From Batrachochytrium dendrobatidis JAM81 (taxonomy: Eukaryota; Chytridiomycota; Chytridiomycetes; Rhizophydiales), in the NCBI RefSeq assembly GCF_000203795.2, contig NW_006281105.1, forward strand, positions 186,001 to 250,000: a stretch of 64,000 nt of DNA, written 5' to 3'. The stretch's first letter is position 1. Every line of letters starts with the position of its first letter. This document shows positions 36,201-48,796 of this stretch, piece by piece. A program made the position numbers and the translations under genes. Under the pieces are notes generated by a model. The model saw only the letters and a list, made by a program, of their open reading frames with translations. It made no database searches and was not told the DNA's origin.

Positions 36201-38223
36201 CTTGTGTAGATACTTCAGCTGGCAGTTGGAGCTCAACTACAGAAATTTTTGCCTCTCCAACACTTGTCTTGCCTAAGCTTTCAGAGCTAATCAGTAGCAC
36301 ACTGCTATCAACTTCACAGATATTGGAAAGACCAGAGTAGGACAAACGCATTGGATGTTCAACTGAGTTGGCCATTTTTTGTACTGTATTCGATGGGCTA
36401 CCCAAATCAGCGGCATTAGCGTCGACAAAATGGATAGAGTCACTATCAATATTACTATCATGTGAATAAACACAAAATTCGTTTTTGGCAAGATCAGTAT
36501 CGGCTGGTTGAAAAGATATCTCTGGTACTTGTACCCCATTTAAATGTGTAGTCGAAGTTGGTTTAGATGAAGGAAGAAACTCGAAATGTTCGTGTATGCT
36601 GGGACTAGTTGATGCATGATAATCACGACCATCCTCTGATTCAGAAGTGTCTTGATCTGAAGCAGAGTCGTTGAATATGGGTTGAATAACTGAATAATGG
36701 TCAACTCCTCCAACGTGGGGTATCAACAAAGGTGCATCTACATATTGAACAAGAAAATCAATTTCAATACCATCAGTATTTTTGAAAAGTTGGATAGATT
36801 AGTCAAGGTGATCAAGGTGATCAAGTCTATTGTACCTGACATTTCATCAAATGTGATGTCGTGAGTCGTCACTTCTGTTGATGACTGGATAACCTGTGAT
36901 ACGTGTTTTGGTTGTGATACTTCCTCAACCACTGTAGCTAATATTCCCAAATGCACAAGACATGTAAATTAGTATTGAAAGCACAAAACAGCATATATAG
37001 TGATGATACTACGTGTTTAATGCATCACTGATCCACAACTCTGAATGTTTACCTTGATATAGCGATCTGTTTGATTGGTATTGCAACTCCTGCTTATTAT
37101 CTGCATCCGTGACTATGGCTGCAAACTTGTATTCATTATCAGTTGATGAATTTCTGGAAAGATTGCTGTCTTCAAAAAGAAATCTCGACACAACCGATGC
37201 GCATTCACTATCATCATTTGAAGCTGTAAGCCGAATGACTTTTGGCGATTCACATTTAGCAGCCGTACTATACACTATAATGGGTGCTGTTTCCAGAGCG
37301 TTATGATCGGCTACTATAGAGTCGTGACTCTCATTAGCAACCATTTCATTTTGCAGGGAATATATACTTTCAACATTTTGAGATACAGTTGATGCACCAA
37401 CTGGACGGATTGTTGAAATGGAAGAATGGTGACTTTCTCCAGAAACAAGCCCTATTGAGCGTTGAGCAATACTTTCATGCGTGAATGGTTGTGTGTAATA
37501 ATGGGTTGACTTGGAGTGTATGTTGGGTGTATCAGCTCTGTCCTGACTCAAGTCTCCAAATTCTAGTCTCATACGCGCCAGCATCACATCGGGTGGTTCA
37601 TCTACTCTAGACATGTTCGATTCCGCTTCCATAGTAGACTGATGATGTTCTAAAGAGTCTTTTGTGGGTTTTCCGAATAGATTTGTGGTAATGGATAGAT
37701 TTTGGACAGTTTCGTTGGGATTTAAAACTAGATTGTAGCTTGACAAGGGACTGGAAGGTTGTGCTGGAGCAATGCTTGACTCTGATTTGCATATTGTTCC
37801 TCTAGGTGATAAAGATACTTGCAGTTCTAAAGCAACATCTGAACTGATACGTTTTATAGTTGAAAGATTGCTTGATTGTTTTTTTTTGGTAAATTGCGAC
37901 TCTTGCGTGTCTGGGCAAGGCAATTGGGTCTCGCTATCTGATGTGCTCGACTCGACAACTGCAGTCGTAGAAACAGGCAGCAAAATGGTTTGAACACCCG
38001 TTTGGTTGGCCGATCTTCTACCTGAAGCTGATGGAAAGGGCTCAAGGTCGGTTGAATCGAATCCATACCGCACATGTGTATCAAACCCATATTGAATTTC
38101 CTCGTCACTGCAGATATCCTCTGTACTGCTTCTGCTCGTGATAGTTGGTGGATGAGATATGCTAGTAGTACTCAACTGCTCTGTTTTTTTAACTATGGGT
38201 TTTAACGTTTCCAGAGTGTTCAT
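27217..38223 (-). CDS. Giant RhoGEF: two SH3 domains, DH-PH module and very long coiled coil
   Basis: Exons 37053-38223, 36836-36937, 34084-36737 and 27217-33996 join in phase to about 3,568 aa. Residues 1-690 are Ser/Thr-rich and disordered. SH3-1 lies at about 696-760 (ending GQQGFFPKDFVKFYD) and SH3-2 at about 818-882 (ending TGWFPATLVRVEA). The DH domain (about 1228-1413) starts with WELLQTERDYVRDLAVI and contains FLLKPIQRICKYPLLLREILK, the most conserved DH helix. A PH domain (about 1418-1547) includes RKLFLFNDIVILARK. Residues about 1600-3430 are almost continuous heptad coiled coil, ending in a short Arg-rich tail. DH-PH proteins exchange GDP for GTP on Rho-family GTPases; the coiled coil suggests a scaffold or tether of possibly more than 200 nm. 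I know no named protein with this exact layout. Splitting at the 33997-34083 intron is unlikely, because the DH fold spans it. Confidence 0.82.
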
Positions 38224-38808
38224 TTGAGCCGTATATTTTAAACCCAGAGCTTTGATTGTAGTTTGTAGATGGATATGACTCTACTGGGTATCGCGTCGCT
38301 TATGGGAGTATCTTGAATGTGCCTGCTAGTCAAGGTGGACTGCTTATAGCAAAGTTGTAGTATATAGTACAGTCTATATTTTTGTCTCAAGATTCAAAAA
38401 TATATAGTTTGTAAAAATAAAGAAATAGCAATATCAAGTATATAGTTTGAAGCTAAAGTAAATCAGGTTGGCAACACGCTCAATTAAATTGCTCAAAATC
38501 TCGCCGACTTTGTTTTGAAAAATATGGTGACAAAATTAGCTTTGCCATATCTGAGCGAATTTTGGCCGAGGCAGTAGCCCAATATAGTTTCTAGAACATG
38601 CATGCTCATGGATGCTTGGCAATACAAAAATGGCCATTGTTTTGTAAAGCAAATGGTGATACTGATAAGGGTTTGGTATATCCAATATTTCAGCTACTTG
38701 GACAAACGAGCAGATACAATACGTATACCCAAATAGAATGGCTGTCAGTGCCTAAACCCAATCGTAATAATAAGCAGAGGCGACTTGTTTGAATTTATTA
38801 TCATCATA
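38224..38808. other. Intergenic: 5' flank of the RhoGEF and 3' flank of MED7
   Basis: 585 nt of A+T-rich DNA. The RhoGEF promoter must lie here, because both flanking genes are on the minus strand. No repeat or RNA gene seen. Confidence 0.5.
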
Positions 38809-39709
38809 CTACAAATCAGACATTAGGGTGTCACTTCCCGAATCAGCACTAAGAGTCTGGGCTTTAGTGATTTCGTCCCGAATGGATTGTGTTGTTTCTT
38901 TCCGTCGTCGAATCTGATCACGCATCATTATTGCCAAGGTATCCCTGGCCTAGAAAACGACAATCGGAGTCAATGGAAAGTAGAAAAAGTTGTCAAGCGT
39001 AGCATGAAATTTACCTGGTGTGGTCGATACTCGTTCAATAAGCTATGAAAATTAATCAGGATAAGACGAATGTGTTCAATTTTGTATGATGTCTGTTTTA
39101 AAAATAACCCATAGATATCAATACGATTATAATTCAAATATGCAATAATATCAGTGCCATGTTGATTGAAAAGGTAAGCGACTTGCATTGGTGGGATCAG
39201 TCTCGAGCAACTCCAGCAATTCATAAAAATTGATCAAGAGTGAGTGGTTGAGTTTTTTTAGATTCTCTGCACGATCTGTAGATTCAATTCATTAGTATAA
39301 TCAACGACTTTTCAGCAATATAGCAGATGAGTTGTTGGCAGGTTCTTGAAGACTGCATAATAATACCTGATATCAGTGTACTTTTGGAAAGTTGAGGAAT
39401 GCCCAATGATTCCAATGATGGAGGTTTTGATGAAATCTAGCAAGTATAAACAGTGACCAAACTTTGAGTGTAAGCTATAGTATATTCAAGCAAACTCAAG
39501 CTTACATCCAGTATGGTCCCAAATACAGAGATAGGCTCGAGGACAGGATTAGGTGGTTTCAAGTTGACGGATAGTTGTGATGATAGATTGTCTGTGGTTG
39601 AAAAAGCAGTTCCTCCAGCCTTTACTAAAGCCAAGTTCTCATCAGTGTAGTTCTTGTAGTATGCTGGTGGAGCAGGATATGCAGCGCTGAGTACTCTTGT
39701 TGGATCCAT
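38809..39709 (-). CDS. MED7: Mediator complex subunit 7
   Basis: Five exons (39506-39709, 39367-39436, 39187-39275, 39015-39092, 38809-38949) give 193 aa, near the usual fungal length. The MED7 pattern is present in order: AAYPAPPAYYKNYTDENL, LKPPNPVLEPISVFG, LESLGIPQLSKS, DRAENLKKLNHSLLINFYELLELLETDP, INFHSLLNEYRPHQARDTL. MED7 forms the hinge of the Mediator middle module with MED21, linking activators to RNA polymerase II. The third intron (39093-39186) has no usable GT donor. Frame and homology are kept only with a GC donor AAT/GCAAGT, giving DPTN/TSYKIEHIR. I chose Met 39709 over an upstream in-frame Met at 39847, because MDPTRVLSAAYPAPP is the family-like start. Confidence 0.85.
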
Positions 39710-40332
39710 AATGAAACCCAATACTAATAACAGTTTAAAATCTACTTTTGGAATGGATCTTGAATTTATCTTGCAACAATCGACTCTGAATATTTGTTGT
39801 TTTCCTATTACAGATTGACTTGAATAGACATTCTTGGATTTGTTCATTGCAATCTGGGCATATTCCTCGTTTACAATCTGTCACTCAAGAATTGGTTCTT
39901 GCACGTAGTGTTATCAAGATTATTGGCCGAGACATTTGTGCTTGGCAAGATTCACAAGTGCACTCGCAACTTCTCGTTGTCCAAGTGTTGATGACTACAG
40001 GAATCTTTCAATCCATCAATAAATGATTAAATGTGTTGGTTTTCGTGGCAATATATTACAAGATTCTTATATAAAATGGACATATTTGATAAACCGCAAA
40101 AACTGTTTCTGAACAATGATTCCAAAAAACAGTGTTATCAAGATTAGCACCAATCGTATTCTTTGAACTGGCTGTTTATTGGATACTTTTATTTAGTGCT
40201 CCATTTTACACAAATACAACTATAAATCTACTTTCAAGCCATCACTAAATACACCACTCTTCACATAGTATTTAAAATAAACCCTAGGGTTAAAACATGA
40301 GAAATCGATAGATTTAAATGTTATTTTTGAAT
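39710..40332. other. Intergenic with a degraded MITE end
   Basis: Between the MED7 start and the RPL10 stop. Positions about 40125-40216 (GACTGTTTATT-like core, then GGATACTTTTATTTAGTGCTCC and ATTTTACACAAATAC) align with the right end of the MITE at 54094-54513 (TTTAGTATCCCACTTTACATGAACAC). A 67-codon frame at 39820-40026 on + has no ATG start and is not called. Confidence 0.45.
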
Positions 40333-41274
<942 letters not shown>

Positions 41275-41659
41275 TGTTGACAAAGAGTGGGTTAATGGCT
41301 AAGAAAGAAAATCAGTTTCTGGTCGCTTGCGTTCATATGAAGAAAACAATCCAAACATAGTCTCGTGCAGTCCCGTGTGTTGGTTTGATTGGTGGATACA
41401 AAATTCCCCGAAGTCAGTGCTAAGACGCGTTGTGGAATAAATCTGACAGTCGAGTTTATCAGTTTGCTGGAATCTTGTCTTGGCGAATCTTGCCAGAATT
41501 CTGCTAGTCTTACCAGAATCTTGTCAAGATCTTACTGGAATCGTATCAGAATACTGCAGGAATATTTTGAATACTAATTGACGTAAACTAAAACATTCAT
41601 CTTTTATCAACACACTCAATCAGCCTTGCGCAAACTCGCTTTTATTCCCAGTAACTGCC
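41275..41659. promoter_or_regulatory. Divergent RPL10 / NADH dehydrogenase promoter with degenerate GAAT-CTTG repeats
   Basis: 385 nt separate the two start codons. From about 41468 to 41575 a short degenerate unit recurs (GGAATCTTGTC, CGAATCTTGCC, AGAATTCTGC, AGAATCTTGTC, GGAATCGTATC, AGAATACTGC, GGAATATTTTG), roughly every 10-18 nt. GAA/TTC alternation resembles a heat-shock-type element, but spacing is irregular, so this is only a suggestion. Confidence 0.4.
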
Positions 41660-43906
41660 ATGTTTCGATCTATTATTCGTCAGTCTATACGTATACACAA
41701 GACTCCTCTTGTTAGTCATGCTTTCCGACCATTGGCATTAATTGCTGCTCCTAATTTTGCTCGAATGGCTTCCTCTGCTGTAGCCCCTGCATCTCAAAAA
41801 AACACCCATTCTCCAAAGAAGCCTATATTTTGGCGTCTGGTTCGACTATCTATTGCCGGGGTTGTTGTTGTTGGTACTGGCTCGTTTGCTTACGGTAATA
41901 TATATTTAAATTCCATCAGAATCTGTTCTTGGCTTCAATTGTGTGATGTATAATGCATGCCAATCCTCGCCATGCCAAGCTGCTCGAGTATCAATTCCTG
42001 CTCTTTTAACGTAACTAATGAATGCCCTACTGTAGAGCTTTATGTTGCTCGACACCCGTCCGCTCAATTCGACTGGGATCCATCTAAAAAAACTGTTGCC
42101 ATTCTTGGCTCGGGTTGGGCTGCTACTTCTTTCTTGACAGATCTAGACACTGATCATTACAATGTAGTAATTGTTAGTCCACGCAACTACTTTCTCTTTA
42201 CACCGTTGCTTCCCAGGTATATTTGTTGTACATTCTTGTTTGGTTGTTAGGCTTGCTGTTTCTGCAATTCATTCCTTGACTGCATATCTAAATTCAAATT
42301 CCTATCATGATCCTAGCTGCACTGTTGGAACCGTCGAGCTGCGTAGTATTATGCAGCCCATTCGATACTTGACCCGATTCAAAAAGCGTCAAGTCGTATT
42401 CATCGAAGGAGATTGCAACTCCATCGATCCAACAACAAAAACTCTTTCAGTTTCAGGTTAATCAGCTTGTTTATTATGTTTCAACGTTGAGATCAATTTT
42501 TAACATCGTTTTGTAAATGCAGATAATTCTGAAATTGTTGGGGTGGTGTCCAAACAAACTATTCCATACGATTATTTGGTGGTTGCTTGTGGTGCTGAAA
42601 ATGCTACATTTGGAATTCCTGGAGTCCGTGAACATGCTTGTTTTTTGAAAGAAGCTTGGTAAATTGACATTTTATATCACTCGAATCCATCGCATTCTTT
42701 TAAATATATTCAATGTATATCTAACAATATTTGCATTTTAAATTACAGGGATGCAAAAAAGATTCGCACACGACTGATGGACTGTCTTGAAACAGCTGCA
42801 TTTCCAGGTCAAACTGACGAAGAAATTCGTCGTCTTCTCCACATGGTTGTAGTGGGTGGTGGTCCTACTGGAGTAGAATACGCGGCTGAGCTTTATGACT
42901 TTCTTCATGAAGACTTGCTAACATGGTATCCCGATCTGGCAGGAAAATTCAAGATTACCCTTGTAGAAGCATCTCCACATGTCCTGCCCATGTTCTCTAA
43001 ACAGCTTATTGAATATACAGAGCATCACTTTGCTGCAAACAAAGTAACAATCTTGAATAATACGTCAGTAAAACAGGTTAATCAACGAGATATTCAGGTC
43101 ATGGATGCAGAAAAAAATTTGAATACTATTCCATATGGACTGATTGTATGGGCTACAGGAAATACAGCTCGACCTATTGTGCAAGATTTAATTAAAAAAT
43201 TGCCAAGCGATGTTCAAAACCAACGGTAAGTAAACCTATTGGTATGACAAGACTAAACTTATCGTGTACAATCACTATTGCTCATCAGACTGATTGTATT
43301 TATGAATTTATTGGCAAACTATTTAGTCGTGGACTTGTTGTAGATGATTTCTTGGCCATCAAAGGTGCGACAGACATGTTTGGGTTAGGCGATGCTACTG
43401 CTACAAAGTATGTTTATTTTCATGTTATACTTTATCAGAAACTATTTGTTGAATACATTGTAGTTAATTTTGTCAATATATATGCGCTTAGATGGGCACC
43501 AACTGCACAAGTTGCAAGCCGGCAGGGAAGATACTTGGCAAACATGTTCAACCACATGGGCGAACTAGATACAGCAAAAACCAATCCAAAAGAATCTTCA
43601 CTTGCACTGACAAATGCAACTGATCCAGCTTATAAAACTCCTAATACATCGGCCACGACTACACTTCATCAAGCTTTGATGGCATGCGGCCCCTTTCAAT
43701 ATGATCATTTAGGCTCATTGGCATATATTGGAAAGGATCACGCTATTGCCGAATTTCCGTTTGGTGTAACGGTTGGCGGAGCAGCTACATACTTTTTCTG
43801 GCGAAGTGCCTACTTGAGCACATTATTTTCTCTACGTAACCGTGTATTGGTTGCGTTTGATTGGGCGAAAAAAAAGTGTTTTGGACGAGATATCTCGAGA
43901 GAATAA
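41660..43906 (+). CDS. Type II (rotenone-insensitive) mitochondrial NADH:ubiquinone oxidoreductase
   Basis: Seven exons (41660-41894, 42036-42216, 42251-42456, 42523-42658, 42749-43225, 43327-43407, 43492-43906) give 576 aa in phase. An Arg/Ser-rich presequence and one hydrophobic segment ([17 protein letters not shown]) precede the FAD-binding Rossmann motif [15 protein letters not shown]. The NADH-binding Rossmann motif is [17 protein letters not shown]. The motifs [15 protein letters not shown] and GLGDATAT are typical of NDH-2. The C-terminal [23 protein letters not shown] is the membrane-anchoring signature. No EF-hand insertion is seen. These single-subunit enzymes pass electrons from NADH to ubiquinone without pumping protons. 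Whether it faces the intermembrane space or the matrix cannot be told, though the N-terminal membrane segment favours the external (NDE) type. Confidence 0.93.
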
Positions 43907-44096
43907 AAGATGCTTTTTTTGTATTGAAGAAATACGTTGAAAGAATGCACTGACCATTTGGTATTTCAAATTTTATTTTAATAGATTTGGGTCAAAAGAC
44001 TGTCATAAATCCAATCATAACCGATAAAAGTGTCCCGCAAGCCTATTTAAACACCGTTCTAGGCTTTGTATTCTTGACATAATCACACCAGTTCAA

Positions 44097-45538
44097 TCAA
44101 ACAATAGAAGTACGAGCAACATTTGCCAAGTTGAACTCCTCCGTCTGTTGAATCTTGCATGCCGCGTACTTTTCTTTTCGAGGGAAAACATACAACAGCA
44201 ACATATCGCAAATAAGCGTAGCAACACTAAGAAGACCCAATCCAGCTGCAAAATTGATTGTCAATGCAAGAAAACTCACAACGCCAATACTTCCTGTTTG
44301 TGCAAACACAATACGAATACCGTGTCGATCAATATAGGTTATCGATCCATCCGCATTGAGTTGCGATTGTAGAATAGTAAACTCTGATCCATTAACTAGA
44401 ATTCAAAATTCATTCAATGTGATGAGTGATCAAAAACCAAATAGACACGTTTCACTACAATAAGATCGACTTACCAATTGATGGAATATACGAGTATTTG
44501 ATATACCCTTGTTGCCCAACTGTCAACCGATTTGTGTAGGCTATGGGGGTTGATATCACCATTCCAGAAGATCTCCAAGCCTCGCCAACATATGCACCAT
44601 TAGCAGTCGAAGCTGAATCCAAACCAGTCTGATTACCAATCCCTGCACACCATGCACTCTCCAGCACATCATTGACACTAACCACGTCCAATGAAGTGTT
44701 GTATTGATTACTGGCACGGTACTCACTGTCAAATCTTAGCTGAGGTAAATAATTGTCGGAATTTCCTGTGCACCCCTTCAACATTTTCCCCTTCATTTCT
44801 ACCGCTGCAATTGTATCATATGTAGCTGCACCAAGTGACCCAGCTGTTTGTATTCGCACGGAATGATCAATCTGTAACGTGATATTTTCTACATTGGCAA
44901 TGTAGTATGTTTTGCGCAAAGATTTGAGTGTAGTATATGGTGGAGGCGTGCACAGTGATGATGTTGCATTAAGGTATGATCCACATTGAACCGGCGGCGG
45001 TGGAGTGCTGACGATGGATGCGCGAGTAGTCAAAAAAATAGTATCGAGTTCACCAGAAAATGGATACACAATCTGTTCGGATGTCCAAAACAAACATCCC
45101 GAGATTTTTGCTGTTGATGTGCAATAGCTGGGTATAGGTAATTGGCTCATATCTGGAAGTTGTGCACTGATTCTGATGGAACCTGCACATATGTTGTAGC
45201 TCAGTCAGTAAAAGTATCAGATTTGCAAAGTTTATATCGTTTTGCTTGACATTTCAACGTGGAAATGTGTCGTATCTACAATTTTCAAGTAGAAGATAAC
45301 GTCTAGACTGTAAAACTAGTATATGATTACCTGCAACGGGCGGACCTTTGTCGAGATAAGATCCATTTACAACTAATGTGTAAACAATGTACACAATAAT
45401 GGCAATCATCATTATGTAATAAGCCACGCCAAGACGATAGTCTTTAATACGCACTACTTTGGACGTATCATATGAAAAGTAGCTATCCAAGCTGTACACT
45501 CGACAACACATTAGAGTATCCATGTGTATCATGGGCAA
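44097..45538 (-). CDS. P2X-type ATP-gated cation channel
   Basis: Exons 45331-45538, 44475-45182 and 44097-44395 give 404 aa, or 399 if translation starts at the second nearby Met (45523). The topology is that of P2X: a short cytosolic start with the conserved YxTxK motif (YDTSK, residues 23-27) and TM1 (GVAYYIMMIAIIVYIVYTLVVNGSYLDKG). A large extracellular domain of about 270 residues with Cys and Asn-glycosylation sites follows. RHGIRIVFAQTGSIG then leads into TM2 (FAAGLGLLSVATLICDMLLLYVFP). P2X trimers open on ATP binding and pass calcium and sodium. They occur in zoosporic fungi but not Dikarya. The usual Lys of the ATP site after TM1 (V-x-x-K) appears as Ile-Arg (GSIRISAQ), so ATP sensitivity may be altered. 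It may act at the plasma membrane or an intracellular vacuole. Confidence 0.85.
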
Positions 45539-46445
45539 ATATTCGAGAAAATTAATTATATGCTAATTTTGTTGCAAGTCAAAGCGCAAAGTTTAAAGCG
45601 ATGGGATGGCATTATTGATGCATATGGGTGTATAAAATAGATGGAGCCTACTTACTCTACATTTTTGAGCACAGATATTCTAGCGCCCATATCTTTAAAT
45701 AGTGTTATTGGAGTAGAATGAGTGTAAATACTTTTCCAGATATTGTATGAAACTCAGCCGCCAAAAACACTAAATTTATAGCTAATCAAGTGTGAAATTA
45801 TTTGTTGCTGATTCACGTAAAATGAAGCTTTTCTGGACAATCACTGCCACTATTTTGCTCCAGAATAAACAATCGTTAAATATTCGTTGCTATTGGAAGT
45901 TGTTTACTTTTTCTATTGAAATTCTGTTGTATTTTAATATCAAATACGTTTGCGCTCTAGTTCAAAAAAACGATCTCAGAAATGCAACAGTTGCTCCCAT
46001 ACTGGTCACGCAATATTTTCAAGAGTTGAAGGTTGAGATGTCAAGAATGTGGAATGTACTGGAACAAAGATGTGAACATTCACACTGTATTTTTTGTAAA
46101 AAATGAGCATGGAGGATAAAGATCAGTAAAAAGTGTCAGCATATCTTATCGAGACTTGCTTGGCTTGCACGTTGACCTCATCAATTTGTATTGTAAATAA
46201 ACCCATCAAAACATGTGCCTTGACATGATCATACCGTTTGTCTTGGTGGAATCAAAAAAGTAATTCTCTAGTTGTGTGCATCTGAAATAACAAGAATTAA
46301 TGTACAATTTGAGTAGATCAAACGCATCTTCATTTTCTCCAAACTAATCGCAATGTCTGGTGCACGCATCGTTTATAATAGCACGAGCATTCATGTTAAG
46401 CAACTCATCCATTCACAAATCAACTGTATGTCGTATATCATATGA
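45539..46445. other. Intergenic, P2X promoter plus an old MITE remnant
   Basis: About 0.9 kb. Positions 45811-46050 open with ATTCACGTAAAATGAAGC and contain CGCTCTAGTTCAAAAAAACGATCTCAGAAATGC, both shared in order with the element at 2933-3507, so a decayed copy lies here. The rest shows no coding frame. Confidence 0.45.
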
Positions 46446-48219
46446 TTATCGTTTCTTGGGTTTTGGCTTGATATCCTCATCTTTGACAGGATGCAACATA
46501 ATCACATTTCGTGTGCCGCCCTGGTTAGATTTATTGTGCTCGTGGCCCTTGTGCCAATCATAACCAACAGCATAGGCAAAAATTGTTCCGTTACGATTAA
46601 AGCATGTAGCGGAAATTGGCGATCCAGACTGTTGAGTACCCAATTTCAATCGCTGCTTTGAATCCTTATCCCAAAAGTTAAATGCTCCATCAGCACCCGC
46701 AGTAGAAAATGTTCCATATGTTGGATGAAACGAAATAGAGTTGATTGGGAAAACCTTCGAGTCTTCTCTATGGCATTTGAATGAAAACGTGTTGGCAGCA
46801 TCACGATCTTCGATATACTGGATGGCAACGCGACCTTCAATCGATCCGATTGCATAACCATTAAAACTAGGAAAACAGCTAATTACTCTTGTTTGCCACT
46901 TGAGCGGTGATATGATTTGCTATATATTGTCCATTGTGTATCTCGGTTCAGTCCACAACCACCAACTGTGTCGATGCATTCTAAACCACTATTACATCAA
47001 TTATTCACTTGCCTTGTATACTGTTGACGGATTGTTAAGATTGTATGCAAGAATGTGTCGTTCAGCCGTTCCTACTACCATCAACGGCCCTGCAACATCC
47101 AGCGAATAGCATCGTTCAGGAAGTTGGAGTGTGAATGCTGGTGCTTGTGATCGGAGATCCCAATACTATATAGTTGCAACAGTTAATCACTCGTGTTGAC
47201 AATCCTGTACTCCAGCTCATACACAATCAATCAACAATCGTTAGGTTTACCCACCTTGACAGTTTTGTCCCATGATCCCGTCACTAGCATGTTGGTTAGA
47301 TTCGGCACGCCGTCAATCCAACGACAACTCTTGATAGGAGCGTCGTGTCCAGCAACTTGTGTAGACTGTCCCGTATGCATATCAAGCATTCTTCCTGCTC
47401 TGTCTGCTCCAACCGAGACAATCTTGGTTCCATCCTACATTGATGCATTCATTACCAGTTACTTTTCACGCAATTCATTACCACATGAATGATGCATCTG
47501 GCCAATAACAATGACACTGCCAGTTGAATCGATCTGAACATACTTTACTCCAACAGACATCCAGAACCGGTGCTTCGTGTTGGATTGCAGCCTTTCCTAC
47601 GGCAGTTCCGTTCTGCTGGACCTCATAGATTCTAGTCTAAACCAGTCATCATACAATTATTTACCCACAACAATGATGTGTGCGTTTAGATTAAAATATC
47701 AGTATCAAGACTTGAAGACCTCGACATGCAATGATTGCGAGATGGATGCATTGGGTTGTGACCACTACAGCCATTTCTAGTGGTAAATCTAATCTACATT
47801 TCACACCAATATCAAACTGATGATCCTATTAAACTAATATGCATACTTGGTTATCCCAACTAGATGCAGCTAGGAAATCAGCCTGTGGAGAGAATGCTAA
47901 GCCAGTGACACCATCGCCAGGAGATCTTGGAACCTATATAGTTCATAGAATTTCAAGATAAATAAAGATGGTTTTGAAATACATTTATAAAAGATAATGC
48001 GTAGTAAGGTCTTGTTCAAGGTGCATGTCAATACCAATCATTTATGAATGCAAAGCCAGTCAATAATGACTTTCAAAACAATCAGTTGGTGAAAAGTGTA
48101 TCTGTCCATGCAAGTATGAGCAGATATGCTGTGCCATAAAGAAAAATGGTATATTATAAATCAGCTAAACAAAGTACCTCAATATCTTTCGGAGCTCCAA
48201 GTGATGTAGTAGATATCAT
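46446..48219 (-). CDS. RAE1: mRNA export factor RAE1/Gle2, copy A
   Basis: Six exons (48178-48219, 47847-47933, 47544-47636, 47255-47434, 47013-47165, 46446-46919), all phase 0, give 342 aa. The WD40 protein contains the family hallmarks DGVTGLAFSPQADFLAASSWDNQ, RIYEVQ, APVLDVCWSKDGTKI, GHDAPIKSCRW, LVTGSWDKTVKYWDLR, and EGRVAIQYIEDRD. RAE1 forms a seven-bladed propeller that binds the Nup98 GLEBS motif at the pore and supports mRNA export; it also acts at the mitotic spindle in animals. Intron 5 (46920-47012) begins GCAAGT, a GC-AG intron. The first exon and the C-terminal 117 residues differ from copy B, while the middle 1,114 nt is almost identical, introns included. The C-terminus (KPKPKKR) is intact, so neither copy looks like a pseudogene. 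The 5' flank contains a 389-nt repeat. Confidence 0.92.
46796..47909 (-). repeat. Homogenised core, arm A of the RAE1 inverted repeat
   Basis: This 1,114-nt tract matches 56160-57273 in reverse complement at equal length. I found only a few substitutions, four of them clustered in intron 2 around 47666-47680. Identity stops inside codons at both ends: before GTCACTGGC in exon 2 and after GATGCTG in exon 6. Beyond those points the coding sequences are clearly diverged. Confidence 0.92.
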
Positions 48220-48796
48220 TGATGTTCAATGTGCTTGTTTGCAAGGACACTAAAAAATACAATTTCATAAACATACAGTCGTCCTCAGGATCACCAGATT
48301 GGCAAAATTATAGTTTACAGCTGACGCTAATGGGCATGAGAATGCAAAAGTGTTTGTATTTCAACTCGATTTCATCATGTTTTGAAACCATTCGTACAGT
48401 ATCAATCAGGCTGTTGTTGTGACATTTAAAACCAAGTTTTTGGTTGGTAAAACTGCGATTGGTTTAGGTTACTGTACAGGCTATAGTAGGACGTTGAACA
48501 TCGTGCCATAACAAGATCAAGACCAAATAAGTGACGTCGTTTTACATTTAATTGAAAAGAGCAACAGATTGTTCATCAAACTGGTTGTACCAACAGGCCG
48601 GATTGTCGTCGTAGTACAAGACACGATCGATGGATAATTGTCATTCAAATCAACAATCTACCGATATTTGCAAAGCATCACCCATGATGATGGCTGTTGA
48701 CAATCTCTCACCCACTTATACATTCTCATACCCTTTGTCACCAGCTATAAAGTCTTATATAAACAAGTCAAAAGATTGAATATGAATATATTGAAT
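48220..48796. other. Intergenic containing direct-repeat copy 1
   Basis: 5' flank of RAE1 copy A and 3' flank of SDHAF2. Apart from the repeat at 48362-48750 nothing is recognisable. Confidence 0.5.
48362..48750 (+). repeat. 0.39-kb direct repeat, copy 1
   Basis: Starts CAACTCGATTTCATCATG and ends TTTGTCACCAGCTATAA. It recurs at 51688-52073 in the same orientation, with a 3-nt length difference (GTTGTTGTGAC against GTTGTGGC) and a few substitutions. Its last 55 nt also resemble 55917-55970, just before the RAE1 copy B start. Confidence 0.92.

Noticed and set aside
39820..40026. 67-codon open frame on + (contains LQSGHIPRLQSVTQELVLARSVIKIIG)
   Set aside because: It has an acceptor-like CCTATTACAG before it but no ATG, no donor exon I could find and no recognisable family. 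It might be the last exon of an unknown gene, but the evidence is too thin.
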